DNA of 64,000 nt, taken from the NCBI RefSeq assembly GCF_003581585.1, contig NZ_QXIR01000005.1:1-64000 (forward strand), written 5' to 3'. Source of the stretch: Bacillus salacetis. Lineage in GTDB: Bacteria; Bacillota; Bacilli; Bacillales; Bacillaceae_B. How positions within the stretch are numbered: the stretch's first letter is position 1; each line of letters begins with the position of its first letter. Positions 1 to 8,795 of this stretch are shown in pieces. The position numbers were made by a program, and so were the translations under genes. Below the pieces are notes generated by a model. The model ran no database searches, had not been told where the DNA came from, and saw nothing but the letters and a program-made list of their open reading frames with translations.

Positions 1-29
1 TCTTTTTTTCTCTTTGGAACATTTGCCTG

Positions 30-58
30 TCGGGGCTGATCAGGGCGCTTGCGCTTTA
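30..58. repeat. 3' end of a dispersed Bacillus intergenic repeat (partial)
   Basis: The stretch containing GGGGCTGATCAGGGCGCTTG resembles the 3' end of an intergenic repeat I remember as common in Bacillaceae genomes, whose 5' end contains CCAGCGCCTAGC. That 5' motif occurs in this window near 62335 and 62637. The assignment rests on recall of the family, not on a database search. The body of the repeat would lie left of the window edge. Confidence 0.4.
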
Positions 59-62
59 TAAT

Positions 63-91
63 AAAAAAAACCCCGCAGGAATTCTGCAGGG
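63..91 (-). terminator. Rho-independent terminator on the minus strand
   Basis: Read on the minus strand, CCCTGCAG, a 5-nt loop and CTGCGGGG form an 8-bp stem (one T-G wobble) followed by eight T residues (the A-run at 63-70 on the plus strand). The orientation implies a minus-strand transcript arriving from the right, although the first confident gene to the right, rsmD, lies on the plus strand. Confidence 0.7.
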
Positions 92-105
92 CCCTTCTCA
101 TTCCA

Positions 106-234
106 CTAGGGATAGAAGGCAAAGGGAGAGGAGAAACCGGAGGAAGAACTTATGGGGAAACGTAAGTCTTCTCCGCGGTTGGCAACAACACCAGATAAAG
201 ATGTTGTTACTAGCATTATCACCAGTGAACTCAC
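106..234 (-). CDS. Possible small secreted or membrane peptide (42 aa)
   Basis: A minus-strand open frame starting GTG at 234 codes for 42 residues and stops 15 bp before a minus-strand terminator. The N-terminal half (SSLVIMLVTTSLSGVVA) is hydrophobic and the rest is rich in Ser, Phe and Pro. There is no convincing ribosome binding site before the GTG; an internal ATG at 216 has a weak GGTGATA upstream. No family is recognised. Its only support is the matched terminator and an otherwise unexplained gap, so it may be chance. Confidence 0.2.
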   Translation of the reverse strand: MSSLVIMLVTTSLSGVVANRGEDLRFPISSSSGFSSPFAFYP

Positions 235-354
235 TTTTATACATTTAAAGATAAATTTTCAACGTGATTCAACACGTTTCGACGATTGATAGCAAAAGCG
301 GAATATATATGGTAGGATATAAAAGAAATAAATACATATTCAGTGGTGAATGCT

Positions 355-915
355 ATGAGAGTGATTTCTGGAGAATGCAAAGGCAGGCCTTTGAAGGCGG
401 TTCCGGGCAGCGGCACCAGACCGACAACAGATAAGGTAAAAGAAGCCATTTTCAATATCATCGGCCCTTATTTTGAGTCAGGGACCGGATTGGACCTGTT
501 CGCAGGAAGCGGCGGCCTTGGAATAGAGGCAATGAGCAGAGGGCTGGAAAAGGTGATCTTTGTAGATAAGGATTATAAAGCAATCCAAACCATCAAGAGC
601 AACCTGGAGTACTGCGGATACGGCGATAATAGCGAGGTTTACAGGAATGATGCTGGAAGGGCAATTAAAGCTGTGATTAAAAGAGGTTTAACTTTCCACT
701 ATGTTTTCCTGGATCCCCCTTATAAAAAGCAGAAGCTGCAGGAACTTTTGGAGGAGATTGAAGAAAATGACTTATTGATTGAAAGCGGTTACGCGGTATG
801 CGAGCACAGTTCCGATATTGTTTTGCCGAAGGAAATAGGATGCCTGCATTCGGTTAGAACAGAGTCCTACGGGATCATTGGCATAACAATATATCAGAAA
901 ATAAAGCAGCTGTAG
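355..915 (+). CDS. rsmD: 16S rRNA (guanine966-N2)-methyltransferase RsmD
   Basis: SAM-dependent methyltransferase that modifies G966 of 16S rRNA during 30S assembly (B. subtilis YlbH). The 186-residue length matches the family. The SAM-binding motif LDLFAGSGGLGIEAMSRG lies near residues 45-65, and the catalytic N/D-PP-Y motif appears as DPPY at residues 120-123. Two GTG codons precede in frame (343, 346), but the ATG at 355 gives the conserved N-terminus MRVISGECKGR and has GGTGA just upstream. It is followed by coaD after about 48 bp, the usual order, and the two are probably cotranscribed. Confidence 0.95.
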   Translation: MRVISGECKGRPLKAVPGSGTRPTTDKVKEAIFNIIGPYFESGTGLDLFAGSGGLGIEAMSRGLEKVIFVDKDYKAIQTIKSNLEYCGYGDNSEVYRNDAGRAIKAVIKRGLTFHYVFLDPPYKKQKLQELLEEIEENDLLIESGYAVCEHSSDIVLPKEIGCLHSVRTESYGIIGITIYQKIKQL

Positions 916-1446
<531 letters not shown>

Positions 1447-1450
1447 AGCA

Positions 1451-1480
1451 TCAGGCTGCATTCATATGAATGCAGCCTGA
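1451..1480. terminator. Bidirectional terminator between coaD and ylbJ
   Basis: A perfect 30-bp palindrome, TCAGGCTGCATTCAT followed directly by its reverse complement, sits 4 bp after the coaD stop and 5 bp before the stop of the convergent ylbJ. It has no long T-run on either side, but its position between two convergent stops supports a shared terminator. Confidence 0.7.
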
Positions 1481-1485
1481 ATTCA

Positions 1486-2709
1486 TTAGAACCTGGCTTC
1501 GTCCCTGATCTTCATAATATAGAGGATGATGTACACCACTAAGGAAGTTAAGGTGATGAGAGGGCCCCAATGCTTCATCCACATCATTGCCTGCTGCCAG
1601 AACTGCCAATCAAACTGGTTGAAAACAGGAACAGCATTCGATGGTTTGTCATGGTAAAAACGGATATAAATCGGTTTCCAGATCATAATGGTAATGATGG
1701 CAGCTGCAGACCCGTGAATCAGTCTTGCCATAAAAAATGGCCGGAAACGTATATCAGTTTGGGCAAGGATGCTTGCTGCCTGGGCCTGAACACTGAAACC
1801 GCTGAACCCAAGGATGAAGCTTACCATTATCGCCTGCTGCAGAAGGGTCGCTTGTTCGACACCACTGGTCATCTGGCTTCCAAGTGTGATCTCAAATAAC
1901 CCTGAAATAAAAGGGAGACTCAAGTTTTCGGGCAGCATCAGCATCCTGAAAAAAATGTTTAGAGCGTCAGCAGCAAAAGGTGTTATCTGCAATTGAAACA
2001 GCAGCTTGTTGATGACTGAAAACAGAATGATGAATCCGCCGATTCCCAATAAAGTCTGTATGGAAGAGTTCACTGAATCTCCCAATTGCTTTCCTATGGG
2101 TCTTTTTTCATTGATCCTGGTATGGTGCAGTGCGGATAATGCTTCTTTGATAGAAAATTTATCAGACGAAGGCTGGCGGTACCCGCCTTCCTCTTTACGC
2201 CCGTGAAAACTCATGATGAGCCCGACACAGAAATTACCCAGATAATGAGCGCATGCAAGGATAATACCCAAATGGGGATTGTGGAAGAATCCAATGGATA
2301 CCGCACTGAATATAAACAGCGGATTAGATGAGTTAGTAAAGGATACAAGGCGCTCTGCCTCGATCTGTGTAAGTTGTTTTTCCTGCCGAAGGCGTGCTGT
2401 AAGCTTTGCGCCAGCTGGAAAGCCTGAAGCCATTCCCATTGCCCAGACAAATCCCCCGACACCTGGAACCCTGAAAAGCGGGCGCATAAGAGGTTCAAAG
2501 ATGACCCCGATGAACTTTACGATCCCAAACCCAATCAGTAACTCGGAAATAATGAAAAAAGGCAGCAAGGAAGGAAAGACAATTTCCCACCACATGTTGA
2601 GCCCCCTGATCGATGCATCGAAAGATTCTTGAGGAAATATAATAAGTGAAACGGCAAGAGTTGTAACAGAAACCGCTAAAGTGGCTGTTTTAAAATGAGA
2701 AGCATTCAA
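1486..2709 (-). CDS. ylbJ: Sporulation integral membrane protein YlbJ
   Basis: A 407-residue polytopic membrane protein with nucleoside-transporter-type 'gate' segments, required for normal spore coat and heat resistance in B. subtilis, where it is mother-cell expressed. The sequence shows about eight hydrophobic segments, starting with TATLAVSVTTLAVSLII. Length matches the B. subtilis protein (about 408). The start is TTG at 2709, preceded on the minus strand by a strong AGGGGGG site about 7 nt away. It is divergent from ylbK and convergent with coaD. Its transported substrate is unknown. Confidence 0.93.
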   Translation of the reverse strand: MNASHFKTATLAVSVTTLAVSLIIFPQESFDASIRGLNMWWEIVFPSLLPFFIISELLIGFGIVKFIGVIFEPLMRPLFRVPGVGGFVWAMGMASGFPAGAKLTARLRQEKQLTQIEAERLVSFTNSSNPLFIFSAVSIGFFHNPHLGIILACAHYLGNFCVGLIMSFHGRKEEGGYRQPSSDKFSIKEALSALHHTRINEKRPIGKQLGDSVNSSIQTLLGIGGFIILFSVINKLLFQLQITPFAADALNIFFRMLMLPENLSLPFISGLFEITLGSQMTSGVEQATLLQQAIMVSFILGFSGFSVQAQAASILAQTDIRFRPFFMARLIHGSAAAIITIMIWKPIYIRFYHDKPSNAVPVFNQFDWQFWQQAMMWMKHWGPLITLTSLVVYIILYIMKIRDEARF

Positions 2710-2898
2710 TCTGTTCCCCCCTGGTTTGTTGACGGAAAGTTCAATTTCCTCGTCTTGTAGATAATGTAAATAGTGTTAAAATGTAATTATATTTCGTGAT
2801 CAGCAATCACAACTCGTCCTCATATTATTGAAATATACTCATAGGCGTTGAAATTAGACCATAAGATGATAACAATCGAAGAAAAAGGGGGAGCCCAA

Positions 2899-3681
2899 GT
2901 GGACCAGCCCAAAATTGGCTTAGCTCTCGGTTCCGGGGGTGCAAGAGGTTTTGCCCATCTGGGAGTACTGATGGCCTTGAAAGAGGAAGGCGTCCCTGTG
3001 GATATGATCGCCGGCAGCAGCATGGGGGCACTCGTCGCCTGTTTTTACGGTGTTGGGCATAATATGGAAGATTTATATAAATTGTCGACCGCTTTCCGCA
3101 GAAAATACTATCTTGATTTTACCGTACCCAAAATGGGGTTTATAGCAGGCAAGAGGATTAAGCAGTTTGTAAGGCTTTTCACCCATAATAAAAATATTGA
3201 GGACCTCAGTATCCCGATATCGGTTGTAGCTACAGACCTGACTAATGGTGAAAGAGTGGTATTTAAAGACGGGCCGATAGCTGATGCTGTCAGGGCAAGT
3301 ATAAGCATACCAGGTATATTTGTCCCTGAAAAAATCGATGGAAAGCTGCTTGTTGATGGAGGGGTCATAGACAGGGTTCCAGTCTCTGTGGTCAAAGAAA
3401 TGGGAGCTGATATCGTCATAGGTGTGGATGTCGCCCAAGTCAAGCAAAATGCCGAGATAGCAACAGTTTATGATGTTATAATGCAAAGCATTGATATACT
3501 GCAAAAGGAAATTGTCCGGCACCGGGATCTCCGTGCGGACTTCATGCTCAGACCCAGTGTAGAGAAATATAGTTCCAGAGCATTCACTAATACGGAAGAA
3601 ATCATTGCGGTGGGTGAAGAGGAAGCAAAGAAGATTATTCCCTCAATCAAGAAAGCGATTGAAGAATGGAAGGAGAAGTAA
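2899..3681 (+). CDS. ylbK: Patatin-like phospholipase family protein YlbK
   Basis: A 260-residue patatin/NTE-type serine hydrolase. The Ser-Asp dyad is visible: nucleophile in GSSMG (Ser41) and DGG (Asp153). The oxyanion loop GSGGARG is at residues 11-17. Its physiological substrate is not known; family members cleave lipid esters. The frame opens upstream at TTG 2848, but GTG 2899 follows AAAAAGGGGGAG and gives exactly the usual 260 aa. ylbL starts 6 bp after its stop, so the two are probably cotranscribed. Confidence 0.93.
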   Translation: MDQPKIGLALGSGGARGFAHLGVLMALKEEGVPVDMIAGSSMGALVACFYGVGHNMEDLYKLSTAFRRKYYLDFTVPKMGFIAGKRIKQFVRLFTHNKNIEDLSIPISVVATDLTNGERVVFKDGPIADAVRASISIPGIFVPEKIDGKLLVDGGVIDRVPVSVVKEMGADIVIGVDVAQVKQNAEIATVYDVIMQSIDILQKEIVRHRDLRADFMLRPSVEKYSSRAFTNTEEIIAVGEEEAKKIIPSIKKAIEEWKEK

Positions 3682-3687
3682 CAGTCA

Positions 3688-4728
3688 GTGTCTCAAAAAA
3701 CGTGGATCCGTATCTTAGTCATCATGACAATACTTATTGCAGCAAGTTCATTTTATTACTTGCCTTATTATGTTACCAAGCCTGGGAGCGCAAAGGATCT
3801 TGATCCGATAATAGAGGTCGAAGATGGATATGAAGATGAAGGGAAACTGATGCTGACGACTGTCAGGATGGGCAAGGCAAATATCTATGCCTACTTACTT
3901 GCTTCCTTCAGAAAATATGAACATATCTACCCGGTGGAAGAAATCAGGAGTTCGGAAGAAACTGACGAAGAATATAATGTCAGGCAGCTCCACTTGATGG
4001 AATCTTCAAAGTTGAATGCTATAGAAGTTGCCTTTGAACATGCTGATAAATCTTATTCATTCCATTATAACGGCGTGTATGTTTTGAATGTATATGACGG
4101 GATGCCTGCTGCCGAAGTTTTGGAACCGGGTGATATGATCACTGCCATCGATGGCCAGGAATTCAGTTCTTCCCAGGAATTCATCGATTATATAAATGGA
4201 AAGAAAGTCGGGGACTCAGTAGATGTCACTTTTACCAGGGAGGGCAGGACACAGGAAGAAGAGATTCCTCTTGCCGAATTCACCGCCAGTCAAGGGAAGA
4301 TAGGATTGGGTATCGGTCTGGTGGATGACAAAGAAATTATTACAGATCCCAAGGTGACCATGAATACTGAGAAAATAGGCGGACCTTCAGCAGGACTCAT
4401 GTTCAGCCTGCAGATTTATAATGAGCTGGTCGAGAGGGATATCACTCATGGAATGGAGATTGCAGGGACGGGTACCATTTCTTCCAATGGAACGGTGGGA
4501 AGAATTGGCGGAATCGAGCAAAAAGTAATTGCAGCCGATAAAGCCGGTGCGGAAATTTTCTTTGCACCGATGGATATTATCCCTGACAGCCTAAGGAAAT
4601 CCAACCCTGACCTGGAGCCCAATTACAAAGAAGCCTTGAAAACAGCTGAAGAAATTGGTACCGATATGAAGATTGTCCCTGTTAAGAAATTCGATGATGC
4701 GCTGACCTATCTGGATTCTATAAAATGA
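3688..4728 (+). CDS. ylbL: Lon-like membrane-anchored PDZ protease YlbL
   Basis: A 346-residue membrane-anchored serine protease. An N-terminal transmembrane helix (about residues 6-26) is followed by a PDZ domain (about 130-200) and a Lon-type catalytic domain. The Ser-Lys dyad is visible as Ser234 in GGPSAGL and Lys279 in EQKVIAA. In B. subtilis YlbL takes part with other proteases in removing the SOS division inhibitor YneA. The start is GTG at 3688, with AAGGAG inside the end of ylbK about 12 nt upstream. It ends at a strong terminator. Confidence 0.94.
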   Translation: MSQKTWIRILVIMTILIAASSFYYLPYYVTKPGSAKDLDPIIEVEDGYEDEGKLMLTTVRMGKANIYAYLLASFRKYEHIYPVEEIRSSEETDEEYNVRQLHLMESSKLNAIEVAFEHADKSYSFHYNGVYVLNVYDGMPAAEVLEPGDMITAIDGQEFSSSQEFIDYINGKKVGDSVDVTFTREGRTQEEEIPLAEFTASQGKIGLGIGLVDDKEIITDPKVTMNTEKIGGPSAGLMFSLQIYNELVERDITHGMEIAGTGTISSNGTVGRIGGIEQKVIAADKAGAEIFFAPMDIIPDSLRKSNPDLEPNYKEALKTAEEIGTDMKIVPVKKFDDALTYLDSIK

Positions 4729-4731
4729 ACG

Positions 4732-4767
4732 AAAAGAACTGAACACAAGCTGTTCAGTTCTTTTTGT
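4732..4767 (+). terminator. Terminator after ylbL
   Basis: A 14-bp perfect stem, AAAAGAACTGAACA paired with TGTTCAGTTCTTTT around a 5-nt loop, is followed by T residues just after the ylbL stop. The symmetrical A/T flanks would let it also stop transcription from the convergent ylbM. Confidence 0.9.
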
Positions 4768-4910
4768 TGGGGCCCTTCTTTAACCACTTAATCCATTTAC
4801 CAAAGTATTGGCCAGATTCCTTTGAAATACTTTAACAAGGAAGAAAAGAGATGTTCGTCCTTTCCCCGGGTACCAATGGAATACAGAACTCTTCCGAAAA
4901 CACTTTGGCT

Positions 4911-6131
4911 TCATTCATTTTTCAAATATACAGGGGGCTGTTTGAATTCCTGTTCGATGAGCTTTCTTTGAATATCAGGATTCTTCGACCCCAGGGCATA
5001 AATGTCTACTGCTTTAACGTCCAGGTAAATGTCGTCCGGGTCAGCGGAAGACAGCTTGCTGATTAAAGGAAGTGACAGCTCTTTTTTATGAAGGTTAAGG
5101 TAGTCCCTTCCGGTATCAGTCATGCCAAGCAGCCGGATATATTGCGGGGAAGGATGTTTATTCATCTCCTTCTTGGTTGTGTTTGTAAGGATGTGGAGGG
5201 CCATCCGCTGCAGCCTTGTCCACGTGTATCTCTTTGTCTTGACGGTTACCATAAACTCCTGAAAACTTGAGGAAGAGTATGCAGCAGATTTAAACCTGTT
5301 CTCGATTCCTTCTTCGATTTCATAAATTCCTGAGAGCTGCTCAGGAGAGGAAGAGAGGATCTTGTACTTCAACAAAGGGAAATAATGTTCCCAGTCATGG
5401 AACACACCATATGTATCCTGATATGCTTCCAATTCTTCAAACGTTGATGGAGGTATGAAAGATCGAACAGATTTGATATTTCCTTTCTTTTTCCCCAGTT
5501 CCTTGCGAATGCTCGTGGCACTCGCAATCGTCTCATCTGTAAAGCCTTCATCATGATAGTTTGCATTCTTTCTGCCAAGTGTATAAGCCTTCATTCCGGA
5601 AGCTATCGAGTTCCTTGCCTGGATATAATGATAACCGAGAATGTTATTTGGCAAGGATAAATTCACAAGGTCCTGTTTATCATCAAGACTCTGAAATGCT
5701 TTTGAGAGTGCGGAAGGATAGCTCATTCCCAGCTTGATATACTCCTGGACAAAAGCATTATACTTTTCTTCATGCCTGTGGAGATATCTGACCGTTTCTT
5801 CAAAAGCTGCAATGTCTCCTGATTCACTTCCAAAACAAAATGCGGAACACTTCAGGGCATCCAATAGCGTTACTGCTCCTGAAGCAAATATTTCAGCATG
5901 CTGGGTAGCAAATGCATAAGGAAGCTCAACCACTATATCAGCACCTGCATTCAATGCCATTTTAGTCCGCGACCATTTTGAAACGATAGCCGGTTCCCCT
6001 CGCTGCAGAAAATTACCGCTCATGACAGCAATGATCAGATCAGCATTTGTCATTTTTCTTGTCTCGGTTAAATGGTGCAAATGCCCATTATGAAAAGGGT
6101 TATATTCCACAATAACGCCCGCTGCTTTCAT
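4911..6131 (-). CDS. tmcAL: tRNA(Met) cytidine acetate ligase TmcAL (YlbM)
   Basis: Forms N4-acetylcytidine at the wobble C34 of elongator tRNA-Met from ATP and acetate. The nucleotidyltransferase motif HxGH is seen as HNGH at residues 14-17 in the N-terminal domain. At 406 residues it is close to the B. subtilis protein (about 415). It is on the minus strand, convergent with ylbL, and divergent from ylbN across a 150-bp promoter region. Older annotations call it a nucleotidyltransferase of unknown function. Confidence 0.93.
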   Translation of the reverse strand: MKAAGVIVEYNPFHNGHLHHLTETRKMTNADLIIAVMSGNFLQRGEPAIVSKWSRTKMALNAGADIVVELPYAFATQHAEIFASGAVTLLDALKCSAFCFGSESGDIAAFEETVRYLHRHEEKYNAFVQEYIKLGMSYPSALSKAFQSLDDKQDLVNLSLPNNILGYHYIQARNSIASGMKAYTLGRKNANYHDEGFTDETIASATSIRKELGKKKGNIKSVRSFIPPSTFEELEAYQDTYGVFHDWEHYFPLLKYKILSSSPEQLSGIYEIEEGIENRFKSAAYSSSSFQEFMVTVKTKRYTWTRLQRMALHILTNTTKKEMNKHPSPQYIRLLGMTDTGRDYLNLHKKELSLPLISKLSSADPDDIYLDVKAVDIYALGSKNPDIQRKLIEQEFKQPPVYLKNE

Positions 6132-6225
6132 TTCTTTTTCACATCCTTTAAAATGGGTAGTAAATACTCATAATTACAAGTTATAATTACAACACTATGC
6201 TTGTAAAGAGTGTAAAGAAAAAATA

Positions 6226-6254
6226 TTGACAAAAGGTATTATGAAAGCTATAAT
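6226..6254 (+). promoter_or_regulatory. Consensus SigA promoter for ylbN-rpmF
   Basis: TTGACA at 6226-6231 and TATAAT at 6249-6254 are both perfect consensus hexamers separated by exactly 17 nt. They lie 28 bp upstream of the ylbN start. This predicts strong constitutive expression, fitting cotranscription with ribosomal protein gene rpmF. Confidence 0.92.
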
Positions 6255-6281
6255 TACCTTTGTTGCCTTGAGGTGATTAAA

Positions 6282-6821
6282 TTGAAATGGTCAATTATTC
6301 AATTGCAAAAGTTTCGAGATAAGGGATTAATCCTTGATGAAACGGTTGATGCAAGTGAAGTGAAAACACTTGATCCTCAGATACGGGATGTTTCGCCAAT
6401 CCATCTCACTGGAAGAGCGGACATCAGTTCTGATAAGGTAACCTTCCATCTTAATATCGAAGGTGAACTTGTTCTGCCTTGCTCAAGAACGCTGGAAGAT
6501 GTTCATTTTCCGGTTGATATTGATACTGTTGAAACATTCTTGCTTAAAGCGAATGACTACGATCAATATGAAGAGGAAGAAGTGCACAGGATTCAGGGTG
6601 AAGTTATCGACTTGATGCCTGTCATCAAGGAATTGCTTGTCCTTGAAATACCGATGCAGGTTTTCAGCGAAAAAGCGAAAGAAGATGAAAAACTTCCTTC
6701 AGGAAAGAACTGGGAGGTCATCACCGAAGAGCAGGCCAAACAGGCAGAAGAAGAGGAAAAGAAAGTCGACCCTCGGCTTGCAGGTCTTGCAAAGCTTCTT
6801 GATCAGGACAAGAACTCTTAA
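6282..6821 (+). CDS. ylbN: YlbN, DUF177 / YceD family protein
   Basis: A 179-residue member of the YceD/DUF177 family, almost always coded just upstream of rpmF and linked in other bacteria to 23S rRNA or large-subunit metabolism. It contains the usual middle section with LVLPCSRTLEDVHFPVD and an acidic C-terminus. The start is taken as TTG 6282, with GAGGTG six nt upstream, giving N-terminus (M)KWSIIQLQKF as in relatives. The GTG at 6273 overlaps that ribosome binding site. It is transcribed from a consensus promoter, with rpmF 64 bp downstream. Confidence 0.92.
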   Translation: MKWSIIQLQKFRDKGLILDETVDASEVKTLDPQIRDVSPIHLTGRADISSDKVTFHLNIEGELVLPCSRTLEDVHFPVDIDTVETFLLKANDYDQYEEEEVHRIQGEVIDLMPVIKELLVLEIPMQVFSEKAKEDEKLPSGKNWEVITEEQAKQAEEEEKKVDPRLAGLAKLLDQDKNS

Positions 6822-6885
6822 AAAGCATGTGAACCAGCTCGCTCTGGATTCATCATAACATATCTCTGTAAGGAGGTGGGAAGAA

Positions 6886-7059
6886 ATGGCAGTACCTTTT
6901 AGAAGAACATCTAAAACAGCAAAGAGAAAACGCCGTACACATTTCAAGTTAAATGTACCTGGTATGGTTGCATGCCCGAATTGCGGGGAAATGAAACTAG
7001 CTCACCGTGTATGTAAAGAGTGCGGTACTTATAAAGGAAAAGAAGTTGTAAATAAATAA
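6886..7059 (+). CDS. rpmF: 50S ribosomal protein L32
   Basis: A 57-residue ribosomal protein beginning [17 protein letters not shown], the bL32 N-terminus. It has two CxxC pairs (Cys30/33 and Cys43/46), so this is the zinc-binding form. The ribosome binding site AAGGAGGTGGG lies 8 nt before the ATG. It follows ylbN on the same transcript and ends in a strong terminator. A zinc-independent paralogue, if there is one, is not in this window. Confidence 0.97.
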   Translation: MAVPFRRTSKTAKRKRRTHFKLNVPGMVACPNCGEMKLAHRVCKECGTYKGKEVVNK

Positions 7060-7075
7060 TTTTTATTTGCAGCAA

Positions 7076-7114
7076 AAAAGCGTGAAGAGACCATGGCTCT
7101 TCACGCTTTTTTTA
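7076..7114 (+). terminator. Terminator after rpmF
   Basis: A 14-bp perfect stem (AAAAGCGTGAAGAG with CTCTTCACGCTTTT) around a 7-nt loop is followed by three further T residues, 16 bp after the rpmF stop. Confidence 0.92.
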
Positions 7115-7226
7115 TTGGGCATAGAAAGATGCTGTATTTCATGTTTCAATGAACTTTTGTATTATAGAAATGGATACTTCCAATTTGATACATAATTCGG
7201 TTTCATTATAAGGAATGGAGGCAGTC

Positions 7227-7994
7227 ATGGGAGAATATTTATTAGATGAAACAAAAGAAGGAGCTCTTATCTTCACTATCAACAGGGAGGACAAGCGTAA
7301 TGCCATTAACTATGAAGTTATGGAAGGGCTTAAAGCTGCATTGGAAGAGGCAGCTGGAAATAATCAGATCAAAATGCTCATCATTACCGCAGCAGGAGAT
7401 AAAGCATTCTGCTCAGGAGGGGACCTGGATGCGTTCCATGGGTTGAAGTCTGAAGAACAGGCCTATTCCATGTTGAGAAAAATGGGGGACATACTCTATC
7501 AATTGGCTGTGCTCCCAAAATTGACTGTGGCATTGATAAACGGAATTGCCGCAGGAGGAGGATGTGAAATTGCCGCGGCATGTGACTTCCGGATTGCGCG
7601 AAAGGGAGTTAAGATGGGCTTTATCCAGGGGAAGCTCTCCATCACTACCGGCTGGGGCGGAGGGAGCCTGCTGATGGAACGGATTCGCTGTACCGATGCT
7701 CTCTATCTTTTGGGAACTGCAGGATTGTACGAGTCTGAGAGAATGCATCAATTGGGCTTTGTTAATCACCTGCTTGATAAAACGGACAAAGAGTCGGCAC
7801 TTCAAGTGATGGAAGGATTTTTGGCGCGGGATGTGCATGTTTTGTCTGCTTATAAGCAGATGATGAAGGAAAAATGGGAAGCAGGGCAGCTCCCTGGAAG
7901 AATAGAAAAGGAAATAAGGAAATGCGCTGAATTATGGGCAAAAGATGAACATCATACAGCTGTGGAGAACTTTTTGTCTAATAGGAAAAAATAG
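7227..7994 (+). CDS. Enoyl-CoA hydratase/isomerase (crotonase) family protein
   Basis: A 255-residue crotonase-fold protein likely to act on an acyl-CoA. The two oxyanion-hole segments are present (SGGDLDAF and AAGGGCEIA), and the first catalytic glutamate of true hydratases is kept (Glu in GGGCE). The position of the second catalytic glutamate, normally in FGQPE, reads FIQGK here, so ordinary hydratase activity is doubtful. The start ATG 7227 follows GGAGG by 5 nt; an in-frame ATG at 7215 has no such site. A gene of this type sits between rpmF and rsfA in other Bacillus genomes as I recall. Substrate unknown. Confidence 0.85.
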   Translation: MGEYLLDETKEGALIFTINREDKRNAINYEVMEGLKAALEEAAGNNQIKMLIITAAGDKAFCSGGDLDAFHGLKSEEQAYSMLRKMGDILYQLAVLPKLTVALINGIAAGGGCEIAAACDFRIARKGVKMGFIQGKLSITTGWGGGSLLMERIRCTDALYLLGTAGLYESERMHQLGFVNHLLDKTDKESALQVMEGFLARDVHVLSAYKQMMKEKWEAGQLPGRIEKEIRKCAELWAKDEHHTAVENFLSNRKK

Positions 7995-8115
7995 TAAATT
8001 CCCTGTAAATGAGCTTAAGGACTTTAAAATAATAAAAATTAAGTAATATATTCTATCTTTTCTACCATAAACATAAGTATGGATTAATAAATACATTCAT
8101 ACAGGAGGGATAGGA

Positions 8116-8748
8116 GTGACTTCTAATAGACAAGATGCCTGGAGTCAGGATGAAGATCTATTGCTTGCCGAGGTGGTCCTTCGCCATATCAGAGAAGGCG
8201 GCACTCAGCTTCAGGCTTTCGAAGAGGTAGGAAGAAAATTGTCAAGGACAGCTGCTGCATGTGGTTTCCGCTGGAATTCATTTGTGCGCAAACAGTACAA
8301 ATCGGGAATTGAACTTGCCAAAAGACAGCGGAAAGAAAATAAAAAACAGCCTGCACTTTCGCAGACCGCAGAAGTTGAACAGCCTCAAGCGAAACTGGAA
8401 ACCGTTCCATTCAAAAAGGCTGCAGCAGAGTCTGAGCCAAGTAAATTGACATTAAATGAGGTCATAGAATTCCTGGAAAGTCTGAAGGGAAGCTTGAGCC
8501 AGGACAGGGAGCTGGAATCTGCATATAAAAAGCTCGAGGAATACACTGAAATACTTGAGCAGCAAATTGATAAACTAAAGGAAGCCAATGCAGCCTATCA
8601 GGAAAAGCTGGAATTGCTTGAGGAAGATCACCAATCCCTCCTTTCCATTTTTGAGAAGGCAAGGAAAATGGCGCTGCTTCAGGAAAATGAAGATAAGGTT
8701 AAATTTCAGATGGATAAAAACGGCAACCTTCAACGGCTGCAAAAATAA
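8116..8748 (+). CDS. rsfA: Prespore-specific transcription regulator RsfA
   Basis: A 210-residue Myb/SANT-like DNA-binding protein (B. subtilis YlbO) that modulates SigF-dependent genes in the forespore. The N-terminal 60 residues hold the Myb-like domain (WSQDEDLLLAEVV ... FRWNSFVRKQY). A charged linker and a C-terminal coiled coil (about 115-195) follow. The start is GTG at 8116 with AGGAGGG seven nt before it. It is followed by a terminator shared with ylbP. Confidence 0.93.
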   Translation: MTSNRQDAWSQDEDLLLAEVVLRHIREGGTQLQAFEEVGRKLSRTAAACGFRWNSFVRKQYKSGIELAKRQRKENKKQPALSQTAEVEQPQAKLETVPFKKAAAESEPSKLTLNEVIEFLESLKGSLSQDRELESAYKKLEEYTEILEQQIDKLKEANAAYQEKLELLEEDHQSLLSIFEKARKMALLQENEDKVKFQMDKNGNLQRLQK

Positions 8749-8786
8749 TACAAAAGGCTGACTTGGCGTCAGCCTTTTGTATTATT
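8744..8786. terminator. Bidirectional terminator between rsfA and ylbP
   Basis: A 19-bp perfect stem (from AATAATACAAAAGGCTGAC to its complement) with a 5-nt loop. It overlaps the rsfA stop and lies just before the stop of convergent ylbP. A/T-rich arms give U-tracts in both directions. Confidence 0.92.
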
Positions 8787-8795
8787 TCAGACGGG

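Noticed and set aside
8077-8103. SigG-type promoter (GTATG, 16 nt, CATACA) for rsfA
   Set aside because: The -10 would overlap the AGGAGGG ribosome binding site, leaving no leader long enough for initiation at GTG 8116.
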